64,000 bases of DNA from Hirundichthys speculiger (taxonomy: Eukaryota; Chordata; Actinopteri; Beloniformes; Exocoetidae). The DNA is taken from contig JAGFBZ010001529.1 in the NCBI GenBank assembly GCA_018398805.1, positions 16,906 to 80,905 on the forward strand, written 5' to 3'. This document shows positions 47,831 to 63,700 of the stretch, one piece after another; the first letter of the stretch is position 1; each line of letters starts with the position of its first letter. A program made the position numbers and the translations under genes. The notes under the pieces are model-generated. The model worked only from the letters and a program-made list of their open reading frames with translations. It did not search any database and was not told the DNA's origin.

Positions 47831-49295
47831 CTTTGTCTGCAAAACCTCATTCATTATTGTGGGATTCTTTGATTATTTTTTGCTAATTTCGTAAACACCG
47901 CACGCTGAATCGCTGAAGTCCCACTGATCCTGATAGAACTGGTTGTTCCCATGTCATTTTTGTTGAGGTGGTGGAGAAAATTTCCAGCCTTTTTGACAGA
48001 AACAAATGTTTGGAGGTCAGTATTAGCAGGTAGCAAGAAGCTTGTCTTCTGACTTTGATTTGTAACTTTAATTTATTTGCTGTCACCTCAGCGACGAAGA
48101 TCAATCCTCCTACGCTTGTGGTCAGTTAACTACGTAACTTGGTCCAGTCAGATCCTGTTAACACACAAGTGTTTGATGTCAGTTAGCGGGTTAGCTTCTT
48201 TGTAGCCTTTTGAATTCTCTGGTTTCCAGATGCTAGCATCTAAATGGTTGCGTTTCCATGGTAACGTGCAGTTGAAGCAGTATTTCTGTGACATGTTTTC
48301 TATCTGACGGTCATTGTGAGCTGCTCTGGTCCTCAAGAGTTGAGTCTAATAAAGTTTCATTGCAACACACTGGTTTCCTTCAGCTTCATTCATTCCTGCA
48401 GGTTATAGAGCTTCTCATCCTTCTAAGAGGCAGTTGAGCCTCATAAATGGGTTTATTTAAAAATGAGCTTCCAGAAAGGTTCCTGATGCGTCTGTTCTCC
48501 TTTAATAAAGAATGTGTGATGTGGTTTCATCAACAAGAAGAACCTTCTCTGATCTTAGAAGGAGGTATCTCTAACTTTCTCTGGTTCATCCAGGAATGGG
48601 CGGAGCAAGCAGGTTTGGCGGCTGGAACATGTTTCCATGGTTGGCTCGGCCCATGTAACTCATGACGCTGACGATGTCAAATGAAGCTGTCCAAGTGGAC
48701 CTCTAGGTCTCAGCAGAGCTCATTTCAGCTTTGTGGTCCACTTTGTCTATCTGGGAGCAAAGTGACCTGAGGTCAAGGTCTCTGGACCAGAGGGTCCAGC
48801 TGCTGCCAGAGGTAGAAGCTGACGATCTGGAGACCGTCCAGCTGGTGTCCTCTAGTTAGACGTGGACAGGTGCCTGAAGATAGCTGCTTCACCCCAAACC
48901 CATCCAGAACCAGTTCCAGCCATTGGTTCTCTATAGACGGTGGAGGTTCAGTCCAAGCTGGAACATCTGTGGCTTCTGGATCTCTCCAGGATGAGCCTGA
49001 TGAGTTGCTTTAACAGGTAACAGGTAAATATGCAGAGAAACAAGATTCACCAACATCTGTAAAGTTATCATATCTGACAGAAACTGGACAGATAATAAGC
49101 ACCCAGCTTTACTAAATGTCAGGAAAAACATTTCTAATCAATGATTAAAAAACTTAATTTCCTCTTTCTAACAGAAACCTGGTTAGACAGAGAAATGGTT
49201 CAGTTGTTCTTATTGAAGCAACTTCTCCAAATGTCAACTCTGAGTGAAGCTGGACGACATCAGAAAGGTGGAGGAGGCTGTTTGGTTCATTTAGT
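47831..49295. other. Intergenic sequence, nothing recognised
   Basis: No conserved coding, RNA or transposon signal. An AATAAA at 48348-48353 could be a distal poly(A) signal. Short open frames show no family resemblance. Confidence 0.5.
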
Positions 49296-49845
49296 GCATT
49301 TAAAATTTCCTCTTTATTTCAGAATTAAAATTAAATCCGATTTAAAATGATTAAAAATGACCATGTAAACACCTAATTCCTAATGAAATTGTCCATTCCG
49401 AATTAAACTTAATTCCGAAGTAAATGGCTGGTTTATTCTGATTTTAAATCAGAATAAAATAATTCTGCGGTCATGTAAACACTCATTCCGCTTTAAATTA
49501 ATTCCAATCTTTCTGCGCATGCTCGTTTCCTTGCCTGTCTGTTGCCATGACGCTTATATTCTGCGCTGGGCTTGTTTTCAAAACAAAGTTTCAAGATGGC
49601 AGCACGCAATAAATGGTGTTCAAGAGCAGAGACGATTTATTTAATAAATAGCTTGGAGGAACTGGAAATAATTAAAAGAACAGATGGCAGGAAACATAAC
49701 AATTGTGAGCTTTTCAAAGTTGTAGCGGCTGATGCTAATAATGTAGTCCTCCATGTTGTTGCTAATCGGGTTAGTTTGTTTGGTCCATTGCAAATCAAAC
49801 ACCTCAGCCAATGAACACATTTGTGTATTTCATGGTGAATAAAAA
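49296..49845 (+). mobile_element. DNA-transposon remnant with Myb/SANT-like start (PIF/Harbinger-like)
   Basis: AT-rich noncoding sequence with repeated catgtaaacac (near 49361 and 49473) and aattccga motifs leads into a Myb/SANT-like open frame. This layout resembles fish PIF/Harbinger elements, which carry a separate Myb-like gene. No terminal repeats or target duplication were fixed. Confidence 0.45.
49596..49730 (+). pseudogene. Truncated Myb/SANT-like DNA-binding domain
   Basis: From the ATG at 49596 the frame reads MAARNKWCSRAETIYLINSL, then EELEIIKRTDGRKHNNCELF and KVVA, the Trp-led first part of a Myb/SANT-like domain of transposon origin. Downstream residues lose similarity, so the domain is cut short. 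Confidence 0.5.
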
Positions 49846-49929
49846 AAAAAAAATCAGCCAATAGCAGGGGTTTCTGGAGCAAGCAGCTGATTTTACACAC
49901 TGGGAAACAGGATGAGGCTAAGGGTTATC

Positions 49930-52900
49930 TCAGCGTTTACCTCCACCTGTCTATATAGACGTCATCCCAGCATTTACCTCCACCTGTCTATATAGACGTC
50001 ATCCCAGCATTGACCTCCACCTGTCTTTATAGACGTCATCCCAGCGTTGACCTTAACCTGTCTATATAGACGTCATCCCAGCGTTGACCTCCACCTGTCT
50101 ATATAGACGTCATCCCAGCGTTGACCTCCACCTGTCTATATAGACGTCATCCCAGCGTTGACCTCCACCTGTCTATATAGACGTCATCCCAGCGTTGACC
50201 TCCACCTGTCTATATAGACGTCATCCCTGCATTGACCTCCACCTGTCTTTATAGACGTCATCCCAGCGTTGACCTCCACCTGTCTATATAGACATCATCC
50301 CTGCATTGACCTCCACCTGTCTTTATAGACGTCATCCCAACGTTGATCTCTACCAGTCTATATAGAAGTCATCCCAGCGTTGATCTCCACCTGTCTTTAT
50401 AGACGTCGCCCAGCGTTTACCTCCACCTGTCTATATAGACGTCATCCCAGCGTTGATCTCCACCTGTCTTTATAGACGTCATCCCAGCGTTGACCTTTAC
50501 CTGTCTATATAGACGTCATCCCAGCGTTGATCTCCACCTGTCTTTATAGACGTCATCCCAGCGTTGACCTTAACCTGTCTATATAGACGTCGCCCAGCGT
50601 TTACCTCCACCTGTCTATATAGACGTCGCCCAGTGTTGATCTCCACCTGTCTTTATAGACGTCATCCCAGCGTTGACCTTAACCTGTCTATATAGACGTC
50701 ATCCCTGCATTGACCTCCACCTGTCTTTATAGACGTCGCCCAGCGTTTACCTCCACCCATCTATATAGACATCATCCCAGCATTTACCTCCACCCGTCTA
50801 TATAGACGTCATCCCAGCGTTGATCTCCACCTGTCTTTATAGACGTCGCCCAGCGTTGACCTCCACTCGTCTATATAGACATCATCCCTGCATTGATATC
50901 CACCTGTCTTTATAGACGTTGCCCAGCGTTTACCTCCACCCGTCTATATAAACGTCATCCCAGCATTTACCTCCACCCGTCTATATAAACGTCATCCCAG
51001 CATTTACCTCCACCCGTCTATATAGACGTCATCCCAGCGTTGATCTCCACCTGTCTTTATAGACGTCATCCCAGTGTTTACCTCCACCTGTCTTTATAGA
51101 CGTCGCACAGCGTTTACCTCCACCTGTCTATATAGACGTCGTCCCAGCGTTGACCTTAACCTGTCTTTATAGACGTCATCCCAGCGTTGACCTTAACCTG
51201 TCTATATAGACGTCATCCCAGCGTTGACCTCCACCTGTCTATATAGACGTCATCCCTGCATTGACCTCCACCTGTCTTTATAGACGTCGCCCAGCGTTTA
51301 CCTCCACTCGTCTATATAGACGTCATCCCAGCGTTGATCTCCACCTGTCTTTATAGACGTCATCCCAGCGTTGACCTTAACCTGTCTTTATAGACGTCAT
51401 CCCAGCGTTGACCTCCACCTGTCTATATAGACGTCATCCCTGCATTGACCTCCACCTGTCTTTATAGACGTCGCCCAGCGTTTACCTCCACTCGTCTATA
51501 TAGACGTCATCCCTGCATTGACCTCCACCTGTCTTTATAGACGTCGCCCAGCGTTTACCTCCACCCGTCTATATAAACGTCATCCCAGCGTTTACCTCCA
51601 CCCGTCTATATAGACGTCATCCCAGCGTTGATCTCCACCTGTCTTTATAGACGTCGCCCAGCGTTTACCTCCACCCGTCTATATAAACGTCATCCCAACG
51701 TTTACCTCGACCCGTCTATATAGACATCATGCCAGCATTGACCTCCACTCGTCTATATAGACGTCATCCCAGCATTTACCTCCACCCGTCTATATAGACG
51801 TCATCCCTAAATTGATATCTACCTGTCTTTATAGACGTCATCCCAGCGTTGATCTCCACCTGTCTTTATAGACGTCATCCCAGCATTTACCTCCACCTGT
51901 CTATATAGACGTCATCCCAGCGTTGATCTCCACCTGTCTTTATAGACGTCGCCCAGCGTTTACCTCCACCCGTCTATATAAACGTCATCCCAGCGTTTAC
52001 CTCCACCCGTCTATATAAACGTCATCCCAGCGTTTACCTCCACCCGTCTATATAGACGTCATCCCAGCGTTGACCTCCACTCGTCTATATAGACGTCATC
52101 CCAGCATTTACCTCCACCCGTCTATATAGACGTCATCCCAGCATTTACCTCCACCCCTCTATATAGACGTCATCCCTGCATTGATATCCACCTGTCTTTA
52201 TAGACGTCATCCCAGCGTTGATCTCCACCTGTCTATATAGACGTCATCCTAGCGTTGACCTCCACCAGTCTATATAGACGTCATCCCAGTGTTGACCTCC
52301 ACCCGTCTATATAAACGTCATCCCTGCATTGATATCCACCTGTCTTTATAGACGTCATCCCTGCATTGATATCCACCTGTCTTTATAGACGTCGCCCAGC
52401 GTTTACCTCCACCTGTCTATATAGATGTCATCCCAACGTTGATCTCTACCTGTCTTTATAGACGTCATCCTAGCGTTGACCTCCACCTGTCTATATAGAC
52501 GTCATCCCAGCGTTGACCTCCACCTGTCTATATAGACGTCATCCCAGCGTTGATCTCCACCTGTCTTTATAGACGTCGCCCAGCGTTTACCTCCACTCGT
52601 CTATATAGACGTCATCCCAGCATTTACCTCCACCTGTCTATATAGAAGTCATCCCAGCGTTGAACTCCACCTGTCTATATAGACGTCATCCCAGCGTTTA
52701 CCTCCACCCGTCTATACAAAACGTCATCCTAGCGTTTACCTCCACCCGTCTATATAGACGTCATCCCAGCGTTGATCTCCACCTGTCTTTATAGACGTCG
52801 CCCAGCGTTGACCTCTATCTGTCTATATAGACGTCATCCCAGCGTTGACCTCCACCTGTCTATATAGACGTCGCCCAGCGTTGATCTCCACCTGTCTTTA

Positions 52901-55360
52901 TAGACGTCGCCCAGCGTTGATCTCCACCTGTCTAAATAGACGTCATCCCAGCGTTGATCTCCACCTGTCTTTATAGACATCGCCCAGCGTTTACCTCCAC
53001 TCGTCTATATAGACGTCATCCCTGCATTGATCTCCACCTGTCTTTATAGACGTCGCCCAGCGTTTACCTCCACTCGTCTATATAGACGTCATCCCAGCAT
53101 TTACCTCCACCCGTCTATACAAAACGTCATCCCAGCGTTTACCTCCACCCGTCTATATAGACGTCATCCCAGCGTTGATCTCCACCCGTCTATATAGACG
53201 TCATCCCAGCGTTGATCTCCACCTGTCTATATAGACGTCATCCTCGCGTTGACCTCCACCAGTCTATATAGACGTCATCCCAGCGTTGATCTCCACCTGT
53301 CTTTATAGACATCATCCCAGCGTTGACCTCCACCTGTCTATATAGACGTCGCCCAGCGTTTACCTCCACTCGTCTATATAGACGTCATCCCTGCATTGAT
53401 CTCCACCTGTCTTTATAGACGTCGCCCAGCGTTTACCTCCACTTGTCTATATAGACGTCATCCCAGCGTTTACCTCCACCTGTCTATATAGACGTCATCC
53501 CAGCGTTGATCTCCACCTGTCTTTATAGACGTCGCCCAGCGTTTACCTCCACCCATCTATATAAACGTCATCCCAGCGTTTACCTCCACCCGTCTATATA
53601 GACGTCATCCCAGCGTTGACCTCCACCCGTCTATATAGACGTCATCCCAGCGTTGACCTCCACTCGTCTATATAGACGTCATCCCAGCATTTACCTCCAC
53701 CCGTCTATATAGACGTCATCCCAGCGTTTACCTCCACCCGTCTATATAGACGTCATCCCTGCATTGATATCCACCTGTCTTTATAGACGTCATCCCAGCG
53801 TTGATCTCCACCTGTCTATATAGACGTCATCCTAGCGTTGACCTCCACCAGTCTATATAGACGTCATCCCAGTGTTGACCTCCACCCGTCTATATAAACG
53901 TCATCCCTGCATTGATATCCACCTGTCTTTATAGACGTCATCCCTGCATTGATATCCACCTGTCTTTATAGACGTCGCCCAGCGTTTACCTCCACCTGTC
54001 TATATAGACGTCATCCCAGCGTTGATCTCCACCTGTCTTTATAGACGTCATCCCAGCGTTGACCTCCACCTGTCTATATAGACGTCATCCCAGCGTTGAC
54101 CTCCACCTGTCTATATAGACGTCATCCCAGCGTTGACCTCCACCTGTCTATATAGACGTCATCCCAGCGTTTACCTCCACCGTCTATATAGACGTCATCC
54201 CAGCGTTGACCTCCACCTGTCTATATAGACGTCATCCCAGCGTTGATCCTCCACCTGTCTATATAGACGTCATCCCAGCGTTGACCTCCACCCGTCTATA
54301 TAGACGTCATCCCAGCGTTGACCTCCACCCGTCTATATAGACGTCATCCCAGCGTTGACCTCCACCTGTCTATATAGACGTCATCCCAGCGTTGACCTCC
54401 ACCGTGTCTATATAGACGTCATCCCAGCGTTCCTCCACCTGTCTATATAGACGTCATCCAGCGTTGACCTCCACTGTCTATATAGACGTCATCCCAGCGT
54501 TGATCTCCACCTGTCTTTATAGACGTCGCCCAGCGTTTACCTCCACCGTCTATATAGACGTCATCCCAGCGTTGACCTCCACCTGTCTATAGATAAACGT
54601 CATCCCAGCGTTTACCTCCACCCGTCTATATAGACGTCATCCCAGCGTTGACCTCCACCCGTCTATATAGACGTCATCCCAGCGTTGATCTCCACCTGTC
54701 TATATAGACGTCATCCTCGCGTTGACCTCCACCAGTCTATATAGACGTCATCCCAGCGTTGATCTCCACCTGTCTTTATAGACATCATCCCAGCGTTGAC
54801 CTCCACCTGTCTATATAGACGTCACCCAGCGTTTACCTCCACTGTCTATATAGACGTCATCCCTGCATTGATCTCCACCTGTCTATATAGACGTCATCCC
54901 AGCGTTGATCTCCACCTGTCTTTATAGACGTCGCCCAGCGTTTACCTCCACCCGTCTATATAGACGTCATCCCAGCGTTGATCTTCACCTGTCCATATAG
55001 ACGTCATCCCAGCGTTGATCTCCACCTGTCTATATAGACGTCATCCTAGCGTTGACTTCCACCAGTCTATATAGACGTCATCCCAGCGTTGATCTTCACC
55101 TGTCTATATAGACGTCATCCCAGCATTGATCTCCACCTGTCTTTATAGACGTCGTCCCAGCGTTGATCTCCACCTGTCTATATAGACGTCATCCTAGCGT
55201 TGACCTCCACCAGTCTATATAGACGTCATCCCAGCGTTGATCTCCACCTGTCTTTATAGACGTCGCCCAGCGTTGACCTCCACTCGTCTATATAGACGTC
55301 ATCCCTGCATTGATATCCACCTGTCTTTATAGACGTCGCCCAGCGTTACCTCCACCGTCT
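49930..55360. repeat. 37-bp satellite, variant-rich left part
   Basis: The unit is cgttgacctccacctgtcta then tatagacgtcatcccag. Two alternating forms are common: gtttacctccacccgtctat and gttgatctccacctgtcttt, the latter often with a 3-bp shorter gacgtcgcccag. Variant types recur in order over several hundred bp, indicating higher-order repeats. Confidence 0.95.
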
Positions 55361-58300
55361 ATATAGAACGTCATCCCAGCATTTACCTCCACCCGTCTAT
55401 ATATAACGTCATCCAGCATTTACCTCCACCTGTCTATATAGATGTCATCCCAGCGTTGATCTCCCCACGTGATGTCTATATAGACGTCATCCCAGCGTTT
55501 ACCTCCACCCGTCTATATAACGTCATCCCAGCGTTTACCTCCACCCGTCTATATAGACGTCATCCCAGCGTTGACCTCCACCTCTATATAGACGTTATCC
55601 CAGCATTTACCTCCACCCGTCTATATAGACGTCATCCAGCGTTGACTATCCACCTGTCTTTATAGACGTCATCCCACGTTGATCGTCTATAGACGTCATC
55701 CCAGCCTCACCTCTATATAGACGTCATCCCAGCGTTGACTCCACCTGTCTTATAGACGCCCAGCGTTTACCTCCACCCGTCTATATAGACGTCATCCCAG
55801 CGTTTACCTCCACCCGTCTATATAGACGTCATCCCAGCGTTGACCTCCACCCGTCTATATAGACGTCATCCCAGCGTTGACCTCCACTCGTCTATATAGA
55901 CGTCATCCCAGCATTGACCTCCACCCGTCTATATAGACGTCATCCCAGCGTTGACCTCCACCTGTCTATATAGACGTCATCCCAGCGTTGACCTCCACCT
56001 GTCTATATAGACGTCATCCCCAGCGTTGACCTCCACCCGTCTATATAGATGTCATCCCAGCATTGACCTCCACCTGTCTATAGAGACCTCATCCCAGTTC
56101 TTATGTCATCCTCGTTGACCCGTCTATATAGACGTCATCCCAGCGTTGACCTCCACCTGTCTATATAGACGTCATCCCAGCGTTGACCTCCACCTGTATA
56201 TAGAGTCATCCCAGCGTTGACCTCCACCTGTCTATATAGATGTCATCCCAGCATTGACCTCCACCCTGTCTATATAGACGTCATCCCAGCGTTGACCTCC
56301 ACCTGTCTATATAGACGTCATCCAGCGTTGACCTCCCCCTATATAGATCATCCCAGTTGACTCCACCTGTCTATATAGACGTCATCCCAGCGTTGACCTC
56401 CACCTGTCTATATAGACGTCATCCCAGCGTTGACCTCCACCTGTCTATATAGACGTCATCCCAGCGTTGACCTCTTATAGACGTCCCAGCGTTGACCTCC
56501 ACCGTCTATATAGACGTCATCCCAGCATTGACTCCACCTCTATATAGACGTCATCCCAGAGTTGACCTCCACCCGTCTATATAGACGTCATCCCAGCGTT
56601 GACCTCCACCTGTCTATATAGACGTCATCCCAGCGTTGACCTCCACCTGTCTATATAGACGTCATCCCAGCGTTGACCTCCACGTCTATATAGACGTCAT
56701 CCCAGCGTTGACCTCCACCTGTCTATATAGACGTCATCCAGCGTTGACCCACCTGTCTATATAGACGTCATCCCAGCGTTGACCTCCACCTGTCTATATA
56801 GACGTCATCCCAGCGTTGACCTCCACCCGTCTATATAGACGTCATCCCAGCATTGATATCCACCTGTCTATTAGACCTCCCACCTGTCTATATAGACGTC
56901 ATCCAGCGTTGACCTCCACCTGTCTATATAGACGTCATCCCAGCGTTGACCTCCACCTGTCTATATAGACGTCATCCCAGCGTTGACCTCCACCTGTCTA
57001 TATAGACGTCATCCCAGCGTTGACCTCCACCCGTCTATATAGACGTCATCCCAGCGTTGACCTCCACCTGTCTATATAGTCATCCCAGTTGACCTCCACC
57101 TGTCTATATAGACGTCATCCCAGCGTGACCTCCACCTCCACCTGTCTATATAGACGTCATCCCAGCGTTGACCTCCACCTGTCTATATAGACGTCATCCA
57201 GCGTTGACCTCCACCGTCTATATAGACATATAGACGTCATCCCAGTTGACCTCCACCTGTCTATATAGACGTCATCCCAGCGTTGACCTCCATCCCCAAT
57301 ATAGACGTCATCCCAGCGTTGACTCCACCGTCTATATAGACGTCATTCCAGCGTTGACATCCACCCGTCTATATGGACGTCATCCCAGCGTTGACCTCCA
57401 CCCGTCTATATAGACGTCATCCCAGCGTTGACCTCCACCCGTCTATATAGACGTCATCCCAGCGTTGACCTCCACCTGTCTATATAGACGTCATCCCAGC
57501 GTTGACCACCACCTGTCTATATAGACGCCATCCCAGCATTGACCTCCACCTGTCTATATAGACGTCATCCCAGCGTTGACCTCCACCTGTCTATATAGAC
57601 GTCATCCCAGCGTTGACCTCCACCCGTCTATATAGACGTCATCCCAGCGTTGACCTCCACCTGTCTATATAGACGTCATCCCAGCGTTGACCTCCACCTG
57701 TCTATATAGACGTCATCCCAGCGTTGACCTCCACCCGTCTATATAGACGTCATCCCAGCGTTGACCTCCACCTGTCTATATAGACGTCATCCCAGCGTTG
57801 ACCTCCACCTGTCTATATAGACGTCATCCCAGCGTTGACCTCCACCGTCTATATAGACGTCATCCCAGCGTTGACCACCTCCACCGTCTATATAGTCATC
57901 CCAGCGTTGACCTCCACCTGTCTATATAGACGTCATCCCAGCGTTGACCTCCACCCGTCTATATAGACGTCATCCCAGCGTTGACCTCCACCCTGTCTAT
58001 ATAGACGTCATCCCAGCGTTGACCTCCACCTGTCTATATAGACGTCATCCCAGCGTTGACCTCCACCCGTCTATATAGACGTCATCCCAGCGTTGACCTC
58101 CACCCGTCTATATAGACGTCATCCCAGCGTTGACCGCCCACCCGTCTATATAGACGTCATCCCAGCGTTGACCTCCACCCGTCTATATAGACGTCATCCC
58201 AGCGTTGACCTCCACCTGTCTATATAGACGTCATCCCAGCGTTGACCTCCACCGTCTATATAGACGTCATCCCAGCGTTGACCTCCACCTGTCTATATAG

Positions 58301-60730
58301 ACGTCATCCCAGCGTTGACCTCCACCTGTCTATATAGACGTCATCCCAGCGTTGACCTCCACCTGTCTATATAGACGTCATCCCAGCGTTGACCTCCACC
58401 TGTCTATATAGACGTCATCCCAGCGTTGACCTCCACCCGTCTATATAGACGTCACCCCAGCGTTGACCTCCACCTGTCTATATAGACGTCATCCCAGCGT
58501 TGACCTCCACCTGTCTATATAGACGTCATCCCAGCGTTGACCTCCACCTGTCTATATAGACGTCATCCCAGCGTTGACCTCCACCTGTCTATATAGACGT
58601 CATCCCAGCGTTGACCTCCACCTGTCTATATAGACGTCATCCCAGCGTTGACCTCCACCTGTCTATATAGACGTCATCCCAGCGTTGACCTCCACCTGTC
58701 TATATAGACGTCATCCCAGCGTTGACCTCCACCTGTCTATATAGACGTCATCCCAGCGTTGACCTCCACCTGTCTATATAGACGTCATCCAGCGTTGACC
58801 TCCACCGTCTATATAGACGTCATCCCAGCGTTGACCTCCACCTGTCTATATAGACGTCATCCCAGCGTTGACCTCACCTGTCTATATAGACGTCATCCCA
58901 GCGTGACCTCCACCCCTGTCTATATAGACGTCAGCGTCCTCACCCGTCTATAGACGTCATCCAGCGTTGACCTCCACCTGTCTATATAGATCCAGTCATA
59001 GACGTCCCCAGCGTTGACCTCCACCTGTCTATATAGACGTCATCCCAGCGTTGACCTCCACCCGTCTATATAGACGTCATCCAGCGTTGACCTCCACCCG
59101 TCTATATAGACGTCATCCCAGCGTTGACCTCCACCCGTCTATATAGACGTCATCCCAGCGTTGACCTCCACCCGTCTATATAGACGTCATCCCAGCGTTG
59201 ACCTCCACCCGTCTATATAGACGTCATCCCAGCGTCCCACCTGTCTATAGACGTCATCCCAGCGTTGACCTCCACCGTCTATATAGACGTCATCCCAGCG
59301 TTGACCTCCACCTGTCTATATAGACGTCATCCCAGCCCGTCTTATAGACGTCATCCAGCGTTGACCTCCCGTCTATATAGACGTCATCCCAGCGTTGACC
59401 TCCACCGTCTATATAGACGTCATCCCAGCGTTGACCTCCACCCGTCTATATAGACGTCATCCCAGCGTTGACCTCCACCCGTCTATATAGACGTCATCCC
59501 AGCGTTGACCTCCACCCGTCTATATAGACGTCATCCCAGCGTTGACCTCCACCTGTCTATATAGACGTCATCCCAGCGTTGACCTCCACCTGTCTATATA
59601 GACGTCATCCCAGCGTTGACCTCCACCCGTCTATATAGACGTCATCCCAGCGTTGACCTCCACCTGTCTATATAGACGTCATCCCAGCGTTGACCTCCAC
59701 CCGTCTATATAGACGTCATCCCAGCGTTGACCTCCACCTGTCTATATAGACGTCATCCAGCGTTGACCTCCACCTGTCTATATAGACGTCATCCCAGCGT
59801 TGACCTCCACCTGTCTATATAGACGTCATCCCAGCGTTGACCTCCACCTGTCTATATAGACGTCATCCCAGCGTTGACCTCCACCTGTCTATATAGACGT
59901 CATCCCAGCGTTGACCTCCACCTGTCTATATAGACGTCATCCCAGCGTTGACCTCCACCTGTCTATATAGACGTCATCCCAGCGTTGACCTCCACCTGTC
60001 TATATAGATGTCATCCAGCGTTGACCTCCACCTGTCTATATAGACGTCATCCCAGCGTTGACCTCCACCTGTCTATATAGACGTCATCCCAGCGTTGACC
60101 TCCACCTGTCTATATAGACGTCATCCCAGCGTTGACCTCCACCTGTCTATATAGACGTCATCCCAGCGTTGACCTCCACCGTCTATATAGACGTCATCCC
60201 AGCGTTGACCTCCACCTGTCTATATAGACGTCATCCCAGCGTTGACCTCCACCTGTCTATATAGACGTCATCCCAGCGTTGACCTCCACCGTCTATATAG
60301 ACGTCATCCAGCGTTGACCTCCACCCGTCTATATAGACGTCATCCAGCGTTGACTCCACCTGTTTATAGACGTCAGCGTGACCTCCACCTGTCTATATAG
60401 ACGTCATCCCAGCGTTGACCTCCACCTGTCTATATAGACGTCATCCCAGCGTTCTCCACCTGTCTATATAGACGTCATCCCAGCGTTGACCTCCACCTGT
60501 CTATATAGACGTCATCCCAGCGTTGACCTCCACCTGTCTATTATAGTCATCCCAGCGTTGACCTCCACCTGTCTATATAGACGTCATCCCAGCGTTGACC
60601 TCCACCGTCTATATAGACGTCATCCCAGCGTTGACCTCCACCGTCTATATAGACGTCATCCCAGCGTTGACCTCCACCGTCTATATAGACGTCATCCCGC
60701 GTTGACCTCCACCTCTATATAGACGTCATC
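55361..60730. repeat. 37-bp satellite, central part, largely uniform with indel patches
   Basis: Mostly the canonical cgttgacctccac(c/t)(c/t)gtctatatagacg form. Clean runs (57400-58780, 59400-60300) alternate with patches of short deletions (55360-57350, 58890-59400). Confidence 0.93.
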
Positions 60731-63700
60731 CCAGCGTTGACTCACCGTCTAATAGACCCCCCGTCGTCATCCGCGTTGACCTCCAATAGACGTCATCCAG
60801 CGTTGACCTCCACCTGTCTATATAGACGTCATCCCAGATCTCCACTGTCTATATAGACGTCCCAGCGTTACCTCCACCGTCTATATAGAAGACGTCATCC
60901 CAGCGTTGATCCAACTGTTTTTATAGACGTGCCAGCGTTGACCTCTGTCTATATAGACGTCATCCCAGCGTTGATCCCCTGTCTATAGACCCAGCGTTGA
61001 CCTCCCCTGTCTATATAGACGTCATCCCAGTGTTGACCTCCACCGTCTATATAGACGTCATCCTGCATTGATATCCACCTGTCTTTATAGACGTCATCCC
61101 ACCCAGTCGAGTTTTACCTCCACCTGTCTATATAGATGTCATCCAACGTGATCTCTACCTGTCTTATAGACGTCATCCTAGCGTTACCTCACATGTCTAT
61201 ATAGCCTGCGTTGACCTCCACCTCTCTATATAGACGTTCCCTAGCGTCGCAGCGTTTACCTGTCTATATAGACGTCATCCGCGTTGATCCACCGTCTATA
61301 ACCATGATTCCACCTGTCTTTATAGACGTATAGACGTCATAGACGTCGCCCAGCGTTTACCTCCACTGTCTATATAGAGTCATCCCAGCGTTGATCTCCA
61401 CCTGTCTATATAGAGTCATCCCAGCGTTTACCTCCACCGTCTACAAAACGTCATCCAGGTTTACCTCCACCGCTCTATAAGACGTCATCCCAGCGTTGAT
61501 CTCCACCTGTTATATAGACGTCATCCTCGCGTTGACCTCCACGTCTATATAGACGTATCCCAGCGTTGATCTCCACCTGTCTTTATAGCATCATCCCAGC
61601 GTTGACCTCCACCTGTCTATATAGACGTCACCCACGTTTACCTCACTGTCTATATAGACGTCATCCCGCATTGATCTCCACCTGTCTATATAGAGTCGCG
61701 TTGATCTCTGTCATAGACGTTTACCTCCACCCGCTATATAGACGTATCCCAGCGTTGATCTTCACTGTCCATATAGACGTCATCCCAGCGGATCTCCACC
61801 TGTCTATATAGAAGTCATCCAGCGTTCCCACTTGATCTTCTTCACCTGTCTATATGACGTATCCCAGCATTGATCTCCACCGTCTTTATAGACGTCGTCC
61901 CAGCGTTGATCTCCACCTGTTATATAGACGTCATCCTAGCGTTGACCTCCACCAGTCTATAGAGTCATCCAGCGTTGATCTCACCTGTCTTTAGACGTCG
62001 CCCAGCGTTGACCTCCACTCGTCTATATAGACGTCATCCCGCATTGATATCCACCTTTATAGACGTCTTACCTAGATATAAACGTCATCCAGCATTTACC
62101 TCCACCCGTCTATTAAACTTCATCCCAGCATTTACCTCCACCGTCTATATAGATGTCATCCCGCGTTGTCTCCCCCTGTCTTTATAGACGTTGCCCGCGT
62201 GTCCTCCACTCGTCTATATAGAGTCATCCCTGCATGGATATCACCGTCTTTATAGAAGTCATCCCTGCATTGACCTCCACCGTCTTTACAGACGTCGCCA
62301 GCGTTTACCTCCACTCGTCTATATAGCGTCATCCCAGCATTACCTCCACCTGTCTATATAGATGTATCCAGAGTGATCTCCACCTGTCTTTATAGACGTA
62401 TCCCAGTGTTTACCTCCACCCGTCGCGCCAGCGTTTCCTCCTGTCTATATAGACGTCATCCCAGCGTTGATCTCCACCAGTCTTTATAGATGTCATCCCA
62501 GCGTTGACTTAACCTGTCTTTATAGACGTCTCCAGCGATCACCTTACCTGTCTATATAGACGTCATCCCGCGTGACCTCCACCTGTCTTATAGAAGTCAT
62601 CCCTGGTGACCTCCCTGTCCTCGATATAGACGTCATCCCAGCGTTGATCTCCACCTGTCTTTATAGACGTCATCCAGCGTTGACCTTAACCTGTCTTATA
62701 GACGTCATCCCGCGTTGACCTCCACCTGTATATAGACGTCATCCCTGCATTGACCTCACCTGTTTTACAGACGTCGCCCAGCGTGCCTCCACTCGTCTAT
62801 ATAGACGTCATCCCGCATTTACCTCCACCTGTCATATATGTCATCCCAGCGTTGATCTCACCTGTCTTTATAGACGGCCCAGCGTTTAACCTCCACCCGT
62901 CTTATAAAAGTCATCCCAGCGTTTACCTCCACCCGTCTATATAGACATCTCCCAGCGTGATCTCCACCTGTCTTTATAGACGTCGCCCAGCGTTTACTCC
63001 ACTCGTCTACCTATATATGACGTCATCCCAGCGTTTTTCCGCCCGTTATAGAGACGTATCCGTGCATGAATCCACCTGTCTTATAGACGTCATCCCAGCG
63101 TTGATATCCACCTGTCTATAGACGTCATCCCAGCATTTACCTCCACCTGTCATATAGACGTCATCCCAGCGTATGATCTCCACCTGTCTATAGACGTCAT
63201 CCCAGCATTACCTCCACCTGTCTTATAGACGTCGCCGGTTTATCCACCGTCTTATAACGTAGCCCAGCGTTCTCCACCCGTCTATATAACGTCATCCCAG
63301 CGTTTACCTCCACCCGTCTATATAGACGTCATCCCAGCGTGACCTCAACCGTTATAAGACCGGCATCCTCCACCGTCTATATAGACATCCATTGATATCC
63401 ACCTGTCTTTATAGACGTCATCCCATGAGTTGATTCGTCATCCTGTCTTCTATAGAGTCGCCCAGCGTACCTCGCCGTTATATAGATGTCATCCAGCGTT
63501 GATCCACCTGTCTTTATAGACGTCATCCCAGCGTTAACCCCGCCTGTCTATATAATCATCCCAAAGTGATCTCTACCTGTCTTTATAAACGTATCCTGCG
63601 TTGACCTCCACCTGTCTTATAGACGTCCTCCCAGCGTTGACTCCACCGTCTATATAGACGCTCCCAGAGTTGATCTCCACCTGTCTTATAGACGTCATCC